In this document: one piece after another, positions 49,608 through 58,506 of the stretch | Layout of the letters: each line of letters starts with the position of its first letter | Numbering within the stretch: the stretch's first letter is position 1 | Assembly: GCF_004340785.1 (NCBI RefSeq) | Contig: NZ_SLXS01000002.1 | Coordinates: forward strand, 558,001-622,000 | Reading direction: 5' to 3' | DNA length: 64,000 nucleotides | Source: Tumebacillus sp. BK434 | GTDB lineage: Bacteria > Bacillota > Bacilli > Tumebacillales > Tumebacillaceae | Program-made: the position numbers and the translations under genes | Notes under the pieces: generated by a model | The model's input: only the letters and a program-made list of their open reading frames with translations | What the model was told of the DNA's origin: nothing | Databases searched by the model: none

Positions 49608-51731
49608 CTACATCTCCGATGTATAAAGCTCCTCATCAAGACCGGCAATCAGCGGCGAAGGAGCTCCTGTGTGCAGCAGCCAGAGCTCGTGCAAGGCGCG
49701 GGTGCAGCCGACATACAGGAGTTTGGCGTCCTGCGGGGACAGTTCGTAGTGCGCCTCATCGACATCGGTGATCAGCACGGCGTCGAACTCCAAGCCTTTC
49801 GTCAGATACACGGGCAGCACCGACAGGCCGCCTCTGTACTCGCGCTGCTTGGAGTGGATCAGCGTCGCATCCAGCCCTGCCTGCTGCAGAGCGCGGTGCA
49901 AGTCGCGCGACTCCTCTTCCGTCCGCGCCACCACGGCGACCGTCGTGTGCGCGCCGCTTTGCAGCTGCCGCACCGCAGCGATCACCGTCTGCAGGCGCTC
50001 CGGCTCAGCCACCTGCGCCACGCGGACTTTTTCTCCGCTGCGGAAGACCGGGACGGCGAGGGTCAGCGCTTCTCCGGAGCGCTCCAGAATCACGTTGGCG
50101 AAGTTGATGATCTCCGTCGTCGAGCGGTAACTGCGCTCCAATTGGAAGTACGCCTGCTCCTCCTCCTCAAACAGCTCCAGAAACTCCCGCCACGCGTGCA
50201 CCCCTTGATAGGCGTGAATCCCCTGCGACAAATCACCCAGGATTGAGAACGAATGGCCCCGCGTCTGCTCTTTCAGCAGCGCGACTTGGAACGGGGAGAA
50301 GTCTTGCGCTTCGTCGATCACCACGTGGTCGAACACGTGCGAGCTGTCGATCCCGTGCAGCCGGTTGCGGATCAAAAGCAGCGGTGCCAGATCTTCCAGA
50401 TCGACGATCTTCTTTTTGAATTTCTTGTTTGACGCCTTCACGATACGCTCCGGCAGATCGGCCGCTTCGCCGAACATCTTATTATACAAGCCAAACGGCG
50501 TCAGGTCAGGCATGCTTTTTAAATAGGTGCGCAGCCGCGCGTTCGCTTTTTTCTTCAGCTCTTTGCGCTTGATGCTGTCCCAGACTTTCTCCAGCTCGAT
50601 TTCCAGCCAGCGCTTGATGCGGCCGACGACGCGCTCGCGGCGCTTGGCGAGCGGATAGTGCCGGTATTCCGCATGGAACCACTCCTGTACTGTCGCCGCG
50701 TCCAGCGCCGTGCCTTCCCACGCTTCAAACGGCTGCTCCGGCACGAAGTTCTGTTCAAACGCCTCCAGATACGCTTCTACATAGCGGTAAAAATGCATCG
50801 CGCCTTTGTAGCGTCCCGGCGCGTGTTCATCGAGCACCGGACGCTGCGGCCCGATGGCAAACCAGGTGTCCAGCCGCTCCGCCGGGTCGGACAGCTCCAC
50901 TTCCTGCTCGAGAAGATCGAGCGCCCAGTCGCTGAATGTCGTCTGCTGAATCCCGCCGACGCCAAGCTCCGGCAAGACCCCGGAAATGTAGTCGAGGAAC
51001 ATCGAGTTCGGCGCGAAAATGATCATCCGCTCCGCCCGAATGTTCTCCCGGTACTGATAGAGCAGGTAGGCGAGGCGGTGCAGCGCGACGGTCGTCTTGC
51101 CGCTGCCGGCGACCCCTTGAATGACGAGGGCGGTGTTTTTCGCCGAGCGGATGATCTTGTCCTGCTCGGCTTGGATCGTCGAGACGATGTCGCGCAGGCG
51201 GTTGTCTTTGTTTTCGCCCAAACGGTAGAGCAGGAACTCATCGGCGACGTCGAGGTTGTCGCCGCCTTTGACGTACGCATCGACGACGCGCTGCAGGATC
51301 TGCTTGCGGATCACGAGGTTGCGCTTCAAGTAGATCAGGCCTTCGATCAGCCCTTCCGGCGAATCGTAAGACGCTGCTTCCTCCCCGCCTGTGAACGAAT
51401 AAAACATCGAGGCGACCGGCGCGCGCCAGTCGATGACGAGCAAATGTCCGGTATCTTCATCTTCTACCCCAACCTTACCGATATAAAGCGGCTGTGACGC
51501 CGCGGCGCCCGCTTCCTGAAAGTCGAGGCGGCCAAAATACGGCTCGACGGCGGCGATGCTCAAGTTCTGGCGCCTCGATTCGCGAATGTTGTCCAGCGCC
51601 TGCTCGGTCAAATCGTCGCCGTAATAACGGGGGACCGTTTCGAGTGTCTGCAACTGGCGGTCAATCTCGGCAGCGGTGTGTTCGAGCCGCTGCAGCTCTT
51701 CTTGATAGGCACTTTGAATCTCAGCATCCAA
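49608..51731 (-). CDS. helD: RNA polymerase-recycling motor HelD (UvrD-like superfamily 1 ATPase)
   Basis: A 707-residue SF1 enzyme. Residues 1-60 form the N-terminal coiled coil typical of HelD, and LYIGKVGVEDEDTGHLLVID follows. Walker A is GVAGSGKTTVALHR near residue 215, Walker B VVIDEAQDFSP near 470, and motif V/VI are in TKGLEFDAVLI and LLYVGCTRALHE. In Bacillus HelD removes stalled RNA polymerase from DNA and recycles it. The start is TTG at 51731 with GGAGGTAACTGATC upstream. Confidence 0.9.
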   Translation of the reverse strand: MDAEIQSAYQEELQRLEHTAAEIDRQLQTLETVPRYYGDDLTEQALDNIRESRRQNLSIAAVEPYFGRLDFQEAGAAASQPLYIGKVGVEDEDTGHLLVIDWRAPVASMFYSFTGGEEAASYDSPEGLIEGLIYLKRNLVIRKQILQRVVDAYVKGGDNLDVADEFLLYRLGENKDNRLRDIVSTIQAEQDKIIRSAKNTALVIQGVAGSGKTTVALHRLAYLLYQYRENIRAERMIIFAPNSMFLDYISGVLPELGVGGIQQTTFSDWALDLLEQEVELSDPAERLDTWFAIGPQRPVLDEHAPGRYKGAMHFYRYVEAYLEAFEQNFVPEQPFEAWEGTALDAATVQEWFHAEYRHYPLAKRRERVVGRIKRWLEIELEKVWDSIKRKELKKKANARLRTYLKSMPDLTPFGLYNKMFGEAADLPERIVKASNKKFKKKIVDLEDLAPLLLIRNRLHGIDSSHVFDHVVIDEAQDFSPFQVALLKEQTRGHSFSILGDLSQGIHAYQGVHAWREFLELFEEEEQAYFQLERSYRSTTEIINFANVILERSGEALTLAVPVFRSGEKVRVAQVAEPERLQTVIAAVRQLQSGAHTTVAVVARTEEESRDLHRALQQAGLDATLIHSKQREYRGGLSVLPVYLTKGLEFDAVLITDVDEAHYELSPQDAKLLYVGCTRALHELWLLHTGAPSPLIAGLDEELYTSEM

Positions 51732-51815
51732 GATCAGTTACCTCCACATGAGAAATTTCGCCATTCAGACGAGATGTTTCAATATATCACAGCCATAGAG
51801 GGGACACAAGAACGT

Positions 51816-51844
51816 TTGACTAGCAATACTATTCAGATTATCAT
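51816..51844 (+). promoter_or_regulatory. SigA promoter of the M28 peptidase gene
   Basis: TTGACT, 17-base spacer, TATCAT, about 75 bases before the start codon in an AT-rich stretch. Confidence 0.7.
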
Positions 51845-51918
51845 TGTGTAAGATAAGATTAATCGTTTTCGATAGAGACTTTTAGCGTTAATAAAATTGT
51901 ACAGAGAGGAAATATCGG

Positions 51919-54201
51919 ATGAAAAACAACATCTTGCGTTCACTTGTTGTCTTGCTGATTCTGTCCCTGGCCACGTTCCTCGGGCTGAATCAGGTGTCCG
52001 CGCCGGACGTGCTGCCGGCCGACGGGCCGGCCGATCAATTCTCTGCCGAACGTGCTGTGAAGCATGTCGAGCAGATCGCCAAAGTCCCCCATCCGACCGG
52101 TTCCAAAGAAGCGGCAGAAGCGCGCGACTATCTGCTGGGCGAGCTGAAAGCGCTCGGCCTCGATGGCCAGGTGCAGGAAGCGGACTCCGCGCGCTTCACA
52201 CACGGGACCGTCTACTCGGGCCACATTCAAAACGTCATCGGCCGCCTCAAAGGCTCCGCAGACGGCGGCAAGGCGATCCTGATCGCAGCGCACTATGATT
52301 CCGTTCCGACCGCTCCGGGCGCGAGCGATGACGGCGCGGCGGTCGGCGCGATGCTGGAAACATTGCGCGCCTTAAAAGAAGGCCCGCAACTGAAACACGA
52401 TGTGATCTTCCTCTTCACCGACGGGGAAGAAGCGGGGCTGCTCGGCGCCAACGCGTTCGTCAAAGAGCACCCGTGGGCGAAAGACGTCGGGCTCGTGCTG
52501 AACTTCGAAGCGCGCGGCTACAAAGGCCCGGCCTTCATGTTCGAAACGAGCGACGGCAACGGCTGGGTGATGAACGAATTCACCAAAGCGGCCGAGCATC
52601 CGGTCGCCAACTCGATGCTCTATGACATGTACAAACTGCTGCCGAACGACACCGACTTGACCGTCTTTAAAGGGGCGGGCATGAGCGGCTTGAACTTCGC
52701 GTATGCGATCGGTCTCAACGCTTACCACAACCGCATCGACACTGTGGAGACGATGGACCCGGAGAGCTTGCAGCACCACGGTTCCTATATGCTGTCGCTG
52801 ACCAAGCATTTCGGCATGCTCGACAGCTTGGACGCAGCTGCCGGAGACCGCAACCAAGTCTACTTTAATCTGTTCAAACATGTGCTGGTCGATTACTCCC
52901 AAACGTGGGTGATCCCGTTGACCGCTGTGGTGACCCTGCTGTTCCTGTTCGTCTTGATCACCGGCCTGCGCAGCGGCGTGCTGCGCGCGGGCGGCCTGCT
53001 CAAAGGCTTGCTCGGCTTCCTGCTGGCGATCGTCGGCACCGGCGGCGTGGCGATGGGCGCCTGGACGCTGGTCAATGCCCTGCAGCCGGACATGAACTAC
53101 AACCTGGTCAACGACCCGGACTTCTTCAACGTGTATGCCTGGGGCTTTGCCCTCTTGTCGGTCGCAGTGTTCAGCGGGCTTTACAGCTGGATTCGCCGCT
53201 GGGCGTCTGCTGCCAACCTGATGGGCGGCTCGATCCTCCTGTTCTGGCTCTTGACGCTGGCGGTGACGTTCCTGTTGCCGGGCGGCTCGTACCTGTTCAC
53301 CTGGCCGCTGTTCTTCTCGCTGATCGGCTGGTACCTCTTGATCAAGTCTCCGGACGGCGAGATCAAGTCGATCAAAGACGCGGTGATTCAAACGCTGCTC
53401 GCCGTGCCGGCTGTGCTGCTGTTTGCACCGCTCGTCTACCTCGTGCTGGTGCTGGTCTCCCTGTCGCTCGCAGGCGTCGTCTTCGCCCTGCTGGCGATCA
53501 TGATGGGCCTGCTGGTGCCGCATGTGCTGTCCTTCCTGTCGGGTCGCACCTGGCGCTTCCCGACGGCTGCGGTCGTCACCGCGCTGCTCATCTTCGTGAT
53601 CTCCGGCTTTACGCTGGACATCTCGGCGCAGAACCCGACCTATGCGAGCGTCATCTACGGCAAAAACGACAACACCGGCAAAGCGGTCTACGCGACGGCC
53701 ACACCGCTCGACGACCCGTGGCTGGAGCAATTCCTGACCGATGACCCGGAAGTCGGCCCGCTAAGTGAAGTGCTGCACCCGCTGTTCAAGCGCGACTACC
53801 GCTATGCAGAGGCGCCGGACGTGAAAGAAGAAGCGCCGAAGCTGGAAGTCTTGTCTGACACCACTTCTGGCGATGTGCGCACGCTGAAAGTGAAGATCAT
53901 GTCCCAGCGCGGCGCGCACGGCATGTCGGTGACCGGCCAAACGGAAGGCCAGATCATCGGCGGCAGCGTGTGGGGCAAAACGTTCGAGTCGGATGGAACG
54001 CCGTTCATTCTGAACTACGCGTCCGCGCCGGAAAAAGGTCTTGAGCTCACCTTGCAGATCAAGCCGGCCGGCAAAGTCACCCTCGACGTGGAAGACACCA
54101 CCTTCGGGTTCCCGAACGTTGCAGGCAAATCCTACAGCGACAGCCCGGATTCGATCATGGCGATGAAACGCGTCATCATCAACAAAAAACACGAACTGTA
54201 A
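51919..54201 (+). CDS. Membrane-bound M28 family zinc aminopeptidase (ERMP1/FXNA-like topology)
   Basis: A 760-residue protein. An N-terminal signal anchor (LVVLLILSLATFLGL) precedes an extracytoplasmic M28 peptidase domain (about 45-300). Its co-catalytic zinc ligands are visible: IAAHYDSVP (His), GASDDGAAVG (bridging Asp), DGEEAGLLGA (catalytic Glu and Glu ligand) and the late His in NAYHNRIDTV. About eight or nine transmembrane helices follow (330-560) with a C-terminal extracytoplasmic beta domain. The domain order is like eukaryotic ERMP1. It probably trims exported peptides. The gene is monocistronic. Confidence 0.88.
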   Translation: MKNNILRSLVVLLILSLATFLGLNQVSAPDVLPADGPADQFSAERAVKHVEQIAKVPHPTGSKEAAEARDYLLGELKALGLDGQVQEADSARFTHGTVYSGHIQNVIGRLKGSADGGKAILIAAHYDSVPTAPGASDDGAAVGAMLETLRALKEGPQLKHDVIFLFTDGEEAGLLGANAFVKEHPWAKDVGLVLNFEARGYKGPAFMFETSDGNGWVMNEFTKAAEHPVANSMLYDMYKLLPNDTDLTVFKGAGMSGLNFAYAIGLNAYHNRIDTVETMDPESLQHHGSYMLSLTKHFGMLDSLDAAAGDRNQVYFNLFKHVLVDYSQTWVIPLTAVVTLLFLFVLITGLRSGVLRAGGLLKGLLGFLLAIVGTGGVAMGAWTLVNALQPDMNYNLVNDPDFFNVYAWGFALLSVAVFSGLYSWIRRWASAANLMGGSILLFWLLTLAVTFLLPGGSYLFTWPLFFSLIGWYLLIKSPDGEIKSIKDAVIQTLLAVPAVLLFAPLVYLVLVLVSLSLAGVVFALLAIMMGLLVPHVLSFLSGRTWRFPTAAVVTALLIFVISGFTLDISAQNPTYASVIYGKNDNTGKAVYATATPLDDPWLEQFLTDDPEVGPLSEVLHPLFKRDYRYAEAPDVKEEAPKLEVLSDTTSGDVRTLKVKIMSQRGAHGMSVTGQTEGQIIGGSVWGKTFESDGTPFILNYASAPEKGLELTLQIKPAGKVTLDVEDTTFGFPNVAGKSYSDSPDSIMAMKRVIINKKHEL

Positions 54202-54207
54202 AGCCCG

Positions 54208-54239
54208 ATCCCCCTTGTGCGAACGAGGGGGATTTTTTG
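54208..54239 (+). terminator. Rho-independent terminator of the M28 peptidase gene
   Basis: ATCCCCCTT and GAGGGGGAT pair around TGTGCGAAC-type loop sequence and are followed by TTTTTTG. Confidence 0.85.
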
Positions 54240-54351
54240 TAATTGATTTGTAAAGGAGGGAAAGAGAGGGATTTGACATAACTTGTAGAAAAACAAAATT
54301 AGATAGAAAATTCCGTCATATAAACATGGAAAGTAGTGGAGGTGGGCAGTC

Positions 54352-54774
54352 ATGAAAAACGTCACCTTGGAGCGCTATCTGACCGCCGTCAGCAAGCAGT
54401 TGGCGGCAGATCATCCGCTCAAGCAGCAGGTCACGCCGTACACGTTTTTGCGGGAGGTCGATCCCGATCCGATCCGGCGGGCGCAACTGTTCCGGCAGGC
54501 CGGTGCGGAGTTTGGCTGGACGAACACCGAGCAGAGCCTGCTCGATGTGCTGCAGGGGATCCCGCACGGCAATCTCAGCGACCTGTATCTGGCTGTGAAC
54601 ATCCAGATGGCGGCCCGGCAGGAAAAGAAGCGGGGCAGGCTCTGGTGGGGCGGTTCGCTGGCGCTGGCGGGGCTGGCGGCGTATCTGTTTGTGGAGACTT
54701 ATTATTTCGGTTCGATGATGCTGTGTTATGTGTATTTGGGAGTTCAAGATTATCTGCGGGGCGGTCAATCCTGA
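54352..54774 (+). CDS. Hypothetical protein with one C-terminal membrane helix
   Basis: A 140-residue protein. Residues 1-95 are soluble and helical (RYLTAVSKQLAADHPLKQQV, then LLDVLQGIPHGNLSDLYLAV), followed by the basic KKRGR and a hydrophobic hairpin LALAGLAAYLFVETYYFGSM near the C-terminus. GGAGGTGGGCAGTC gives a strong start. I do not recognise a family. The gene ends inside its own terminator. Confidence 0.7.
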   Translation: MKNVTLERYLTAVSKQLAADHPLKQQVTPYTFLREVDPDPIRRAQLFRQAGAEFGWTNTEQSLLDVLQGIPHGNLSDLYLAVNIQMAARQEKKRGRLWWGGSLALAGLAAYLFVETYYFGSMMLCYVYLGVQDYLRGGQS

Positions 54775-54787
54775 CCGCCTTTTTGTA
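54759..54787 (+). terminator. Rho-independent terminator overlapping the hypothetical gene's stop
   Basis: GGCGGTCA, loop ATCC, TGACCGCC, TTTTTG. The stop codon lies in the loop. Confidence 0.9.
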
Positions 54788-54859
54788 TGCGCATGCATTT
54801 TCTGTGCAAATGATGTACGATGAAGAGTAGGACATCGGATAAAGGAGGTGTGAAGGCCT

Positions 54860-56221
54860 CTGGAACTCGGGGAAGTGAAAGCAAAGCAATTCCGCGCCCA
54901 AGTGGTGAGATGGAAAGAAGAAGCAGGAACACCGGCCCCAGAAGTAGAGTTCTTTCACAATTGGCCGAAGCACGAGCACTTGGACACGGCGCAGTTGCGC
55001 TGGTTTTTGTACTGGCGCGGGCTTTGGGAACACGGAGTTGTGAAGAAGACGAGCCTGTCCTATATGAATCTGCACATTTACGAACTGCTAAGTCTTGAAT
55101 ATATCAACGATCCGGCGAGGGCGGTGGAGCGCCTGACCGAATTTTACGCGGAGTTTCACAGCATCCAGCCCAAGCTGGATGTGACCTTGGTGCGCTGGAT
55201 CGGCGACCTGTATTTAAAGCTGGGCGATCTGAACAATGCGCTGTACTGGTATACGAAAGGGCCGAATGGCGATCTGTATGAAAAGCTGTCCTGGTACCGC
55301 TATGGCGAAATGGACATCCCGATGGCCTTGCTGTTGAAAGTGGCCGGGATGACCAAAACCGGATTTTACCGCGAGCGGATGCCGGGGATCGAAGCTGAGA
55401 TCGAAGGCATGATGCAGGCGGCGTTCCGGGCGTACCAGCAGATCGAAGGGATGCACCCGCTGGACAAATACGCGCGCTGGACGGATGAGCCGGTGATCTA
55501 CCTGTTCTCGAACACGCCGATCCACGAGAAATGTTACCTCGATGGATTCCGCCGCTACGAGTATGCGGGCACGTTTGTGCATTGGGTGAAAAACGGTCTG
55601 CGCTGCGCCGAGAACCTGATCCGCCGCACGGCCGGCAAACCGCTGCTCAAATACGATGAAAGCGTCGCCGTCTATTTTGCCGAGCTGGAGCCGAACTACC
55701 CGCCGAAGCCGAAGCCGCAGCCGAAAGCACGAGACAAAGCGGCCGATCTTCCGGCGCCGTTGATGGCGCACGACCTGCCCGAGCAGCCGATCGAGCTCGA
55801 CTTTTCCCGCGTGCAGGCGCTGGCACAGGAGACCGACTGGCTGGTTGACATGATGCAGGAGGAAGGGGCCAATGAGGAGTTGCTCCTCGCTCCGCCCAAG
55901 GTGGAGCAAAAGGCTGACGGCGAACTGCTCGCCTCTTTGTTCACGCTTCCGGAAGCGGGCGAACTGGACGACTTGTTCGCAGCGCTGGCCCAAGGCGAGC
56001 AGGACTTCCTGCGCCATCTGACCTGCAGCGGTGAGACCTCGCGGCGGATGCTGTCCGACTGGCTGAAGAGCAGAAGGATGTTCCTCGACGCGGCGGTGAT
56101 GAGCATCAACGAGCAGGCGATCGACGCCGGGCTGGAGCCGATCCTTTTCGATGACGGAGAGACGGTCACGCTGGAGGCGGAGCATGAAGACGCGATGAGG
56201 AGGATTTGCAATCATGAGTGA
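54860..56221 (+). CDS. TerB_N/TerB_C domain protein
   Basis: A 453-residue soluble protein. Residues about 25-260 match the TerB_N pattern (LRWFLYWRGLWEHGVVKKT, YMNLHIYELLSLEYINDP), and residues about 360-453 the TerB_C pattern (RRMFLDAAVMSINEQAIDAG, then EPILFDDGETVTLEAEH), with no TerB domain between. A Pro/Lys-rich hinge (PPKPKPQPKA) lies near 290. The first ordinary start is GTG at 54875, but the only good ribosome binding site, AAAGGAGGTG at 54841-54850, is ten bases before an in-frame CTG at 54860. The stop overlaps the next ATG by 8 bases, coupling it to the BrxD-like ATPase. Confidence 0.78.
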   Translation: MELGEVKAKQFRAQVVRWKEEAGTPAPEVEFFHNWPKHEHLDTAQLRWFLYWRGLWEHGVVKKTSLSYMNLHIYELLSLEYINDPARAVERLTEFYAEFHSIQPKLDVTLVRWIGDLYLKLGDLNNALYWYTKGPNGDLYEKLSWYRYGEMDIPMALLLKVAGMTKTGFYRERMPGIEAEIEGMMQAAFRAYQQIEGMHPLDKYARWTDEPVIYLFSNTPIHEKCYLDGFRRYEYAGTFVHWVKNGLRCAENLIRRTAGKPLLKYDESVAVYFAELEPNYPPKPKPQPKARDKAADLPAPLMAHDLPEQPIELDFSRVQALAQETDWLVDMMQEEGANEELLLAPPKVEQKADGELLASLFTLPEAGELDDLFAALAQGEQDFLRHLTCSGETSRRMLSDWLKSRRMFLDAAVMSINEQAIDAGLEPILFDDGETVTLEAEHEDAMRRICNHE

Positions 56222-57551
56222 AGCGCTGCACAACAAACTGACCCGGCGCCAGGCCAACGCCATCATCCAATCGATGGGCGGCGGTGTCGTTCCGCAGGAA
56301 GGCATTGAGCACGTCGTGGTCGGCCGCGTCAAGGAGATCCGCCAACTGGTCGAAGATCTGCATGGCGCGGCGGACGGACTGTCCGGCATGAAGTTTCTGA
56401 TCGGCGACTACGGCACAGGTAAAAGCTTCATGGCCACCTTGACCCGTTTTATCGCCTATCGCGAGAACTTCGTGGTCGCTTACACCGACCTGACCGCCAA
56501 CCGCCGCCTCTACGCCCACGACGGCAAAGGCGTCGCGACCTACTCCGACCTGATGCAAAACCTCTCCACCAAGTCGAAGCCGAACGGCAACGCCTTGCGC
56601 TCCCTGATCGAGCGCTGGCTGTCCGACCTGCAGCAAAAAGTCGCCGTCGAACACGACTTCGACAGCATTCCTGACGCCTCCGACACCCGCTTCACCCGCC
56701 TGGTCAGCCAGGAGGTGCAAGGCGTCGTCCGCGAGGTGCAGGAGCTGTCGGGCGGATTTGACTTCGCCACCGTGCTGACCAAGTACTACCAAGCCTACCT
56801 CAGCGGCGACGAGACGATCCAAGAGCACTGCATCAAATGGCTGCGCGGCGAGTACCGCACCAAGACGGAAGCGAAAAAAGACCTTGGTGTGCGCGATGTG
56901 ATCAACGATGACAACTGGTTTGACTATCTGAAAGTGATGACTCAGTTCATCGCGTCGATCGGCTACGGCGGCCTGCTCGTCCTGTTCGACGAAGCGGTCA
57001 ACCTCTACAAGATCGACCACGCCGGCGCCCGCGCCAAAAACTACGAGCGCATCCTCGAGTTCTACAACGAATGCACCCAAGGCCGCGCCGCACACCTGAT
57101 GGTGCTGTTCATGGGTACGACCGATTTTCTGGAAGACGAGCGCCGCGGACTCTTTTCCTATAAAGCGTTAAAATCGCGGCTCTTGCCCAACCAATACGAA
57201 ACGCATGAATTCCGCGACCTGCGCCAGCCGGTGATCAAACTGGCGCCGTTGTCTGCCGAAGAGCTGTTCGTGCTGCTCCGGAAGATCCGCGACATCTATG
57301 CAGCGTTGTACCAAGTGGAGAACATCACCGCCCTGGTCAGCGACGACAACATGCTGGAGATCGTACAAAAAGCGCTCTCCCGCCCGGGCGGTGTCCAGTT
57401 CATCACGCCGCGCGAACTGATCCGCGAGTTCATCGGGATCTTAAACGTGCTGCATCAGAATCCGGAGATGAGCAAAGCGGACATCTTCCTGGAACGCCTC
57501 GAACTGGCCGGACAGGAATCGCGCCGCTTTGTGGGACGAACGTTGGATTAA
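56214..57551 (+). CDS. BrxD-like (DUF2791) P-loop ATPase
   Basis: A 445-residue AAA-like ATPase. It has an N-terminal ANAIIQSMGGGVVPQEGIEH, then VVGRVKEIRQL, Walker A LIGDYGTGKSF near residue 63, Walker B GGLLVLFDEAVNL near 250, sensor FMGTTDF, and RELIREFIGILNVLHQNP near the C-terminus. DUF2791 includes BrxD of type 2 BREX. Its ATG lies inside the last codons of the TerB-type gene, so the two products are made together and probably interact. No BREX methyltransferase or PglZ is present nearby. Confidence 0.85.
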   Translation: MSEALHNKLTRRQANAIIQSMGGGVVPQEGIEHVVVGRVKEIRQLVEDLHGAADGLSGMKFLIGDYGTGKSFMATLTRFIAYRENFVVAYTDLTANRRLYAHDGKGVATYSDLMQNLSTKSKPNGNALRSLIERWLSDLQQKVAVEHDFDSIPDASDTRFTRLVSQEVQGVVREVQELSGGFDFATVLTKYYQAYLSGDETIQEHCIKWLRGEYRTKTEAKKDLGVRDVINDDNWFDYLKVMTQFIASIGYGGLLVLFDEAVNLYKIDHAGARAKNYERILEFYNECTQGRAAHLMVLFMGTTDFLEDERRGLFSYKALKSRLLPNQYETHEFRDLRQPVIKLAPLSAEELFVLLRKIRDIYAALYQVENITALVSDDNMLEIVQKALSRPGGVQFITPRELIREFIGILNVLHQNPEMSKADIFLERLELAGQESRRFVGRTLD

Positions 57552-57618
57552 GTGGAAGAAAAGTCAAGCATAATGAATAAAAATCAATAGGCATGCGTTG
57601 CCACCCGTTTTCCAAACC

Positions 57619-57647
57619 GTGCAAATCCGAATCGCTCCAGATATAAT
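57619..57647 (+). promoter_or_regulatory. Candidate promoter of the UMP-kinase paralogue
   Basis: Perfect -10 box TATAAT with a weak -35 GTGCAA at 17-base spacing, about 34 bases before the start codon. Confidence 0.5.
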
Positions 57648-57680
57648 GTTGCAGGAACTTGAAGGGGAGGGACAGTTTGG

Positions 57681-58424
57681 ATGACAGAACCGAGATACAA
57701 ACGAGTGCTGATCAAATTGAGCGGAGCTGCGGTGGCAGGCCAGGAGGAATTTGGCTTTGACCCGGATTCGCTGGAGCATATTGCCCGTGAGGTGCTTTCG
57801 GTCATCGACCTTGGCGTCGAAGTGGCGATCGTCATCGGCGGCGGCAACATCTTCCGCGGCAATGTGGCCGAGACGTGGGGCATCGACCGGGCGGAGGCGG
57901 ACAACATCGGCGTCCTCGGCACGGTGATCAACTCGCTGATGCTGCGCGGCGTGCTGAAAGCGCGTTCCGACCGCGAAGTGCGCGTCATGACGGCGCACCA
58001 GATGAACTTCATCGCCGAACCGTTCATCCGCCTGCGCGCGACTCATCACTTGGACAAAGGCTACATCGTCATCCTCGCCGGCGGCACGGGCCAGCCCTAC
58101 GTCACCACCGATTATCCGGCGGTGCAGCGCGCGCTGGAACTGCAATGTGACGCGATCCTCGTTGCCAAAAACGGCGTGAACGGCATCTTCTCGGCCGATC
58201 CGAAACAAGATCCGGACGCGAAACGCTACCACTCGATTTCCTATGATGATGTGGTGCGTGAGAACCTGAAAGTGATGGACCAGTCGGCGATGATCCTCGC
58301 CCGCGACTTCGGCATCCCGCTGCACATCTTCGATTTTGACCAGCAGGATTCGATGCGCAGCATCTGCCTCGGCGAAAACATCGGCACGTACCTCTCTCCC
58401 ACGACCACCAGAAGTCTGGAGTAG
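57681..58424 (+). CDS. UMP kinase (PyrH) paralogue
   Basis: A 247-residue amino-acid-kinase-fold protein of the PyrH type. It has KRVLIKLSGAAVAGQEEFGFD, VIGGGNIFRG, the uridylate-binding LGTVINSLMLRGVL, GTGQPYVTTDYPA and LVAKNGVNGIFSADPK. Housekeeping PyrH has KLSGE at the phosphate loop; here the Glu is Ala. Chromosomal pyrH normally lies between tsf and frr, so this isolated copy, flanked by its own promoter and terminator, is probably a second paralogue. It converts UMP to UDP if active. GGGGAGGGACAG precedes the ATG. Confidence 0.85.
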   Translation: MTEPRYKRVLIKLSGAAVAGQEEFGFDPDSLEHIAREVLSVIDLGVEVAIVIGGGNIFRGNVAETWGIDRAEADNIGVLGTVINSLMLRGVLKARSDREVRVMTAHQMNFIAEPFIRLRATHHLDKGYIVILAGGTGQPYVTTDYPAVQRALELQCDAILVAKNGVNGIFSADPKQDPDAKRYHSISYDDVVRENLKVMDQSAMILARDFGIPLHIFDFDQQDSMRSICLGENIGTYLSPTTTRSLE

Positions 58425-58451
58425 TCCCTTTGCAAAAAGGGGCTTTTTTTT
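58423..58451 (+). terminator. Rho-independent terminator of the UMP-kinase gene
   Basis: AGTCCCTTT, loop GCAA, AAAGGGGCT, then T-run. Confidence 0.85.
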
Positions 58452-58455
58452 CTGC

Positions 58456-58486
58456 TTTACCTTGACGTAACGTCAACGTTTAAGAT
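58456..58486 (+). promoter_or_regulatory. MerR-type promoter and operator of the MerR-methyltransferase gene
   Basis: -35 TTTACC (58456-58461), a 19-base spacer and -10 TAAGAT (58481-58486). The spacer holds the palindrome TTGACGT-A-ACGTCAA (58462-58476). An over-long 19-base spacer with a central palindrome is diagnostic of MerR-controlled promoters, indicating autoregulation. Confidence 0.85.
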
Positions 58487-58506
58487 GAGGACAGGAGGTG
58501 GCGAAG

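Noticed and set aside
54273..54304. Promoter for the 140-residue hypothetical gene
   Set aside because: A perfect TTGACA is present, but the sequence at 17-base spacing (AAATTA) is a poor -10 box; I could not support it.
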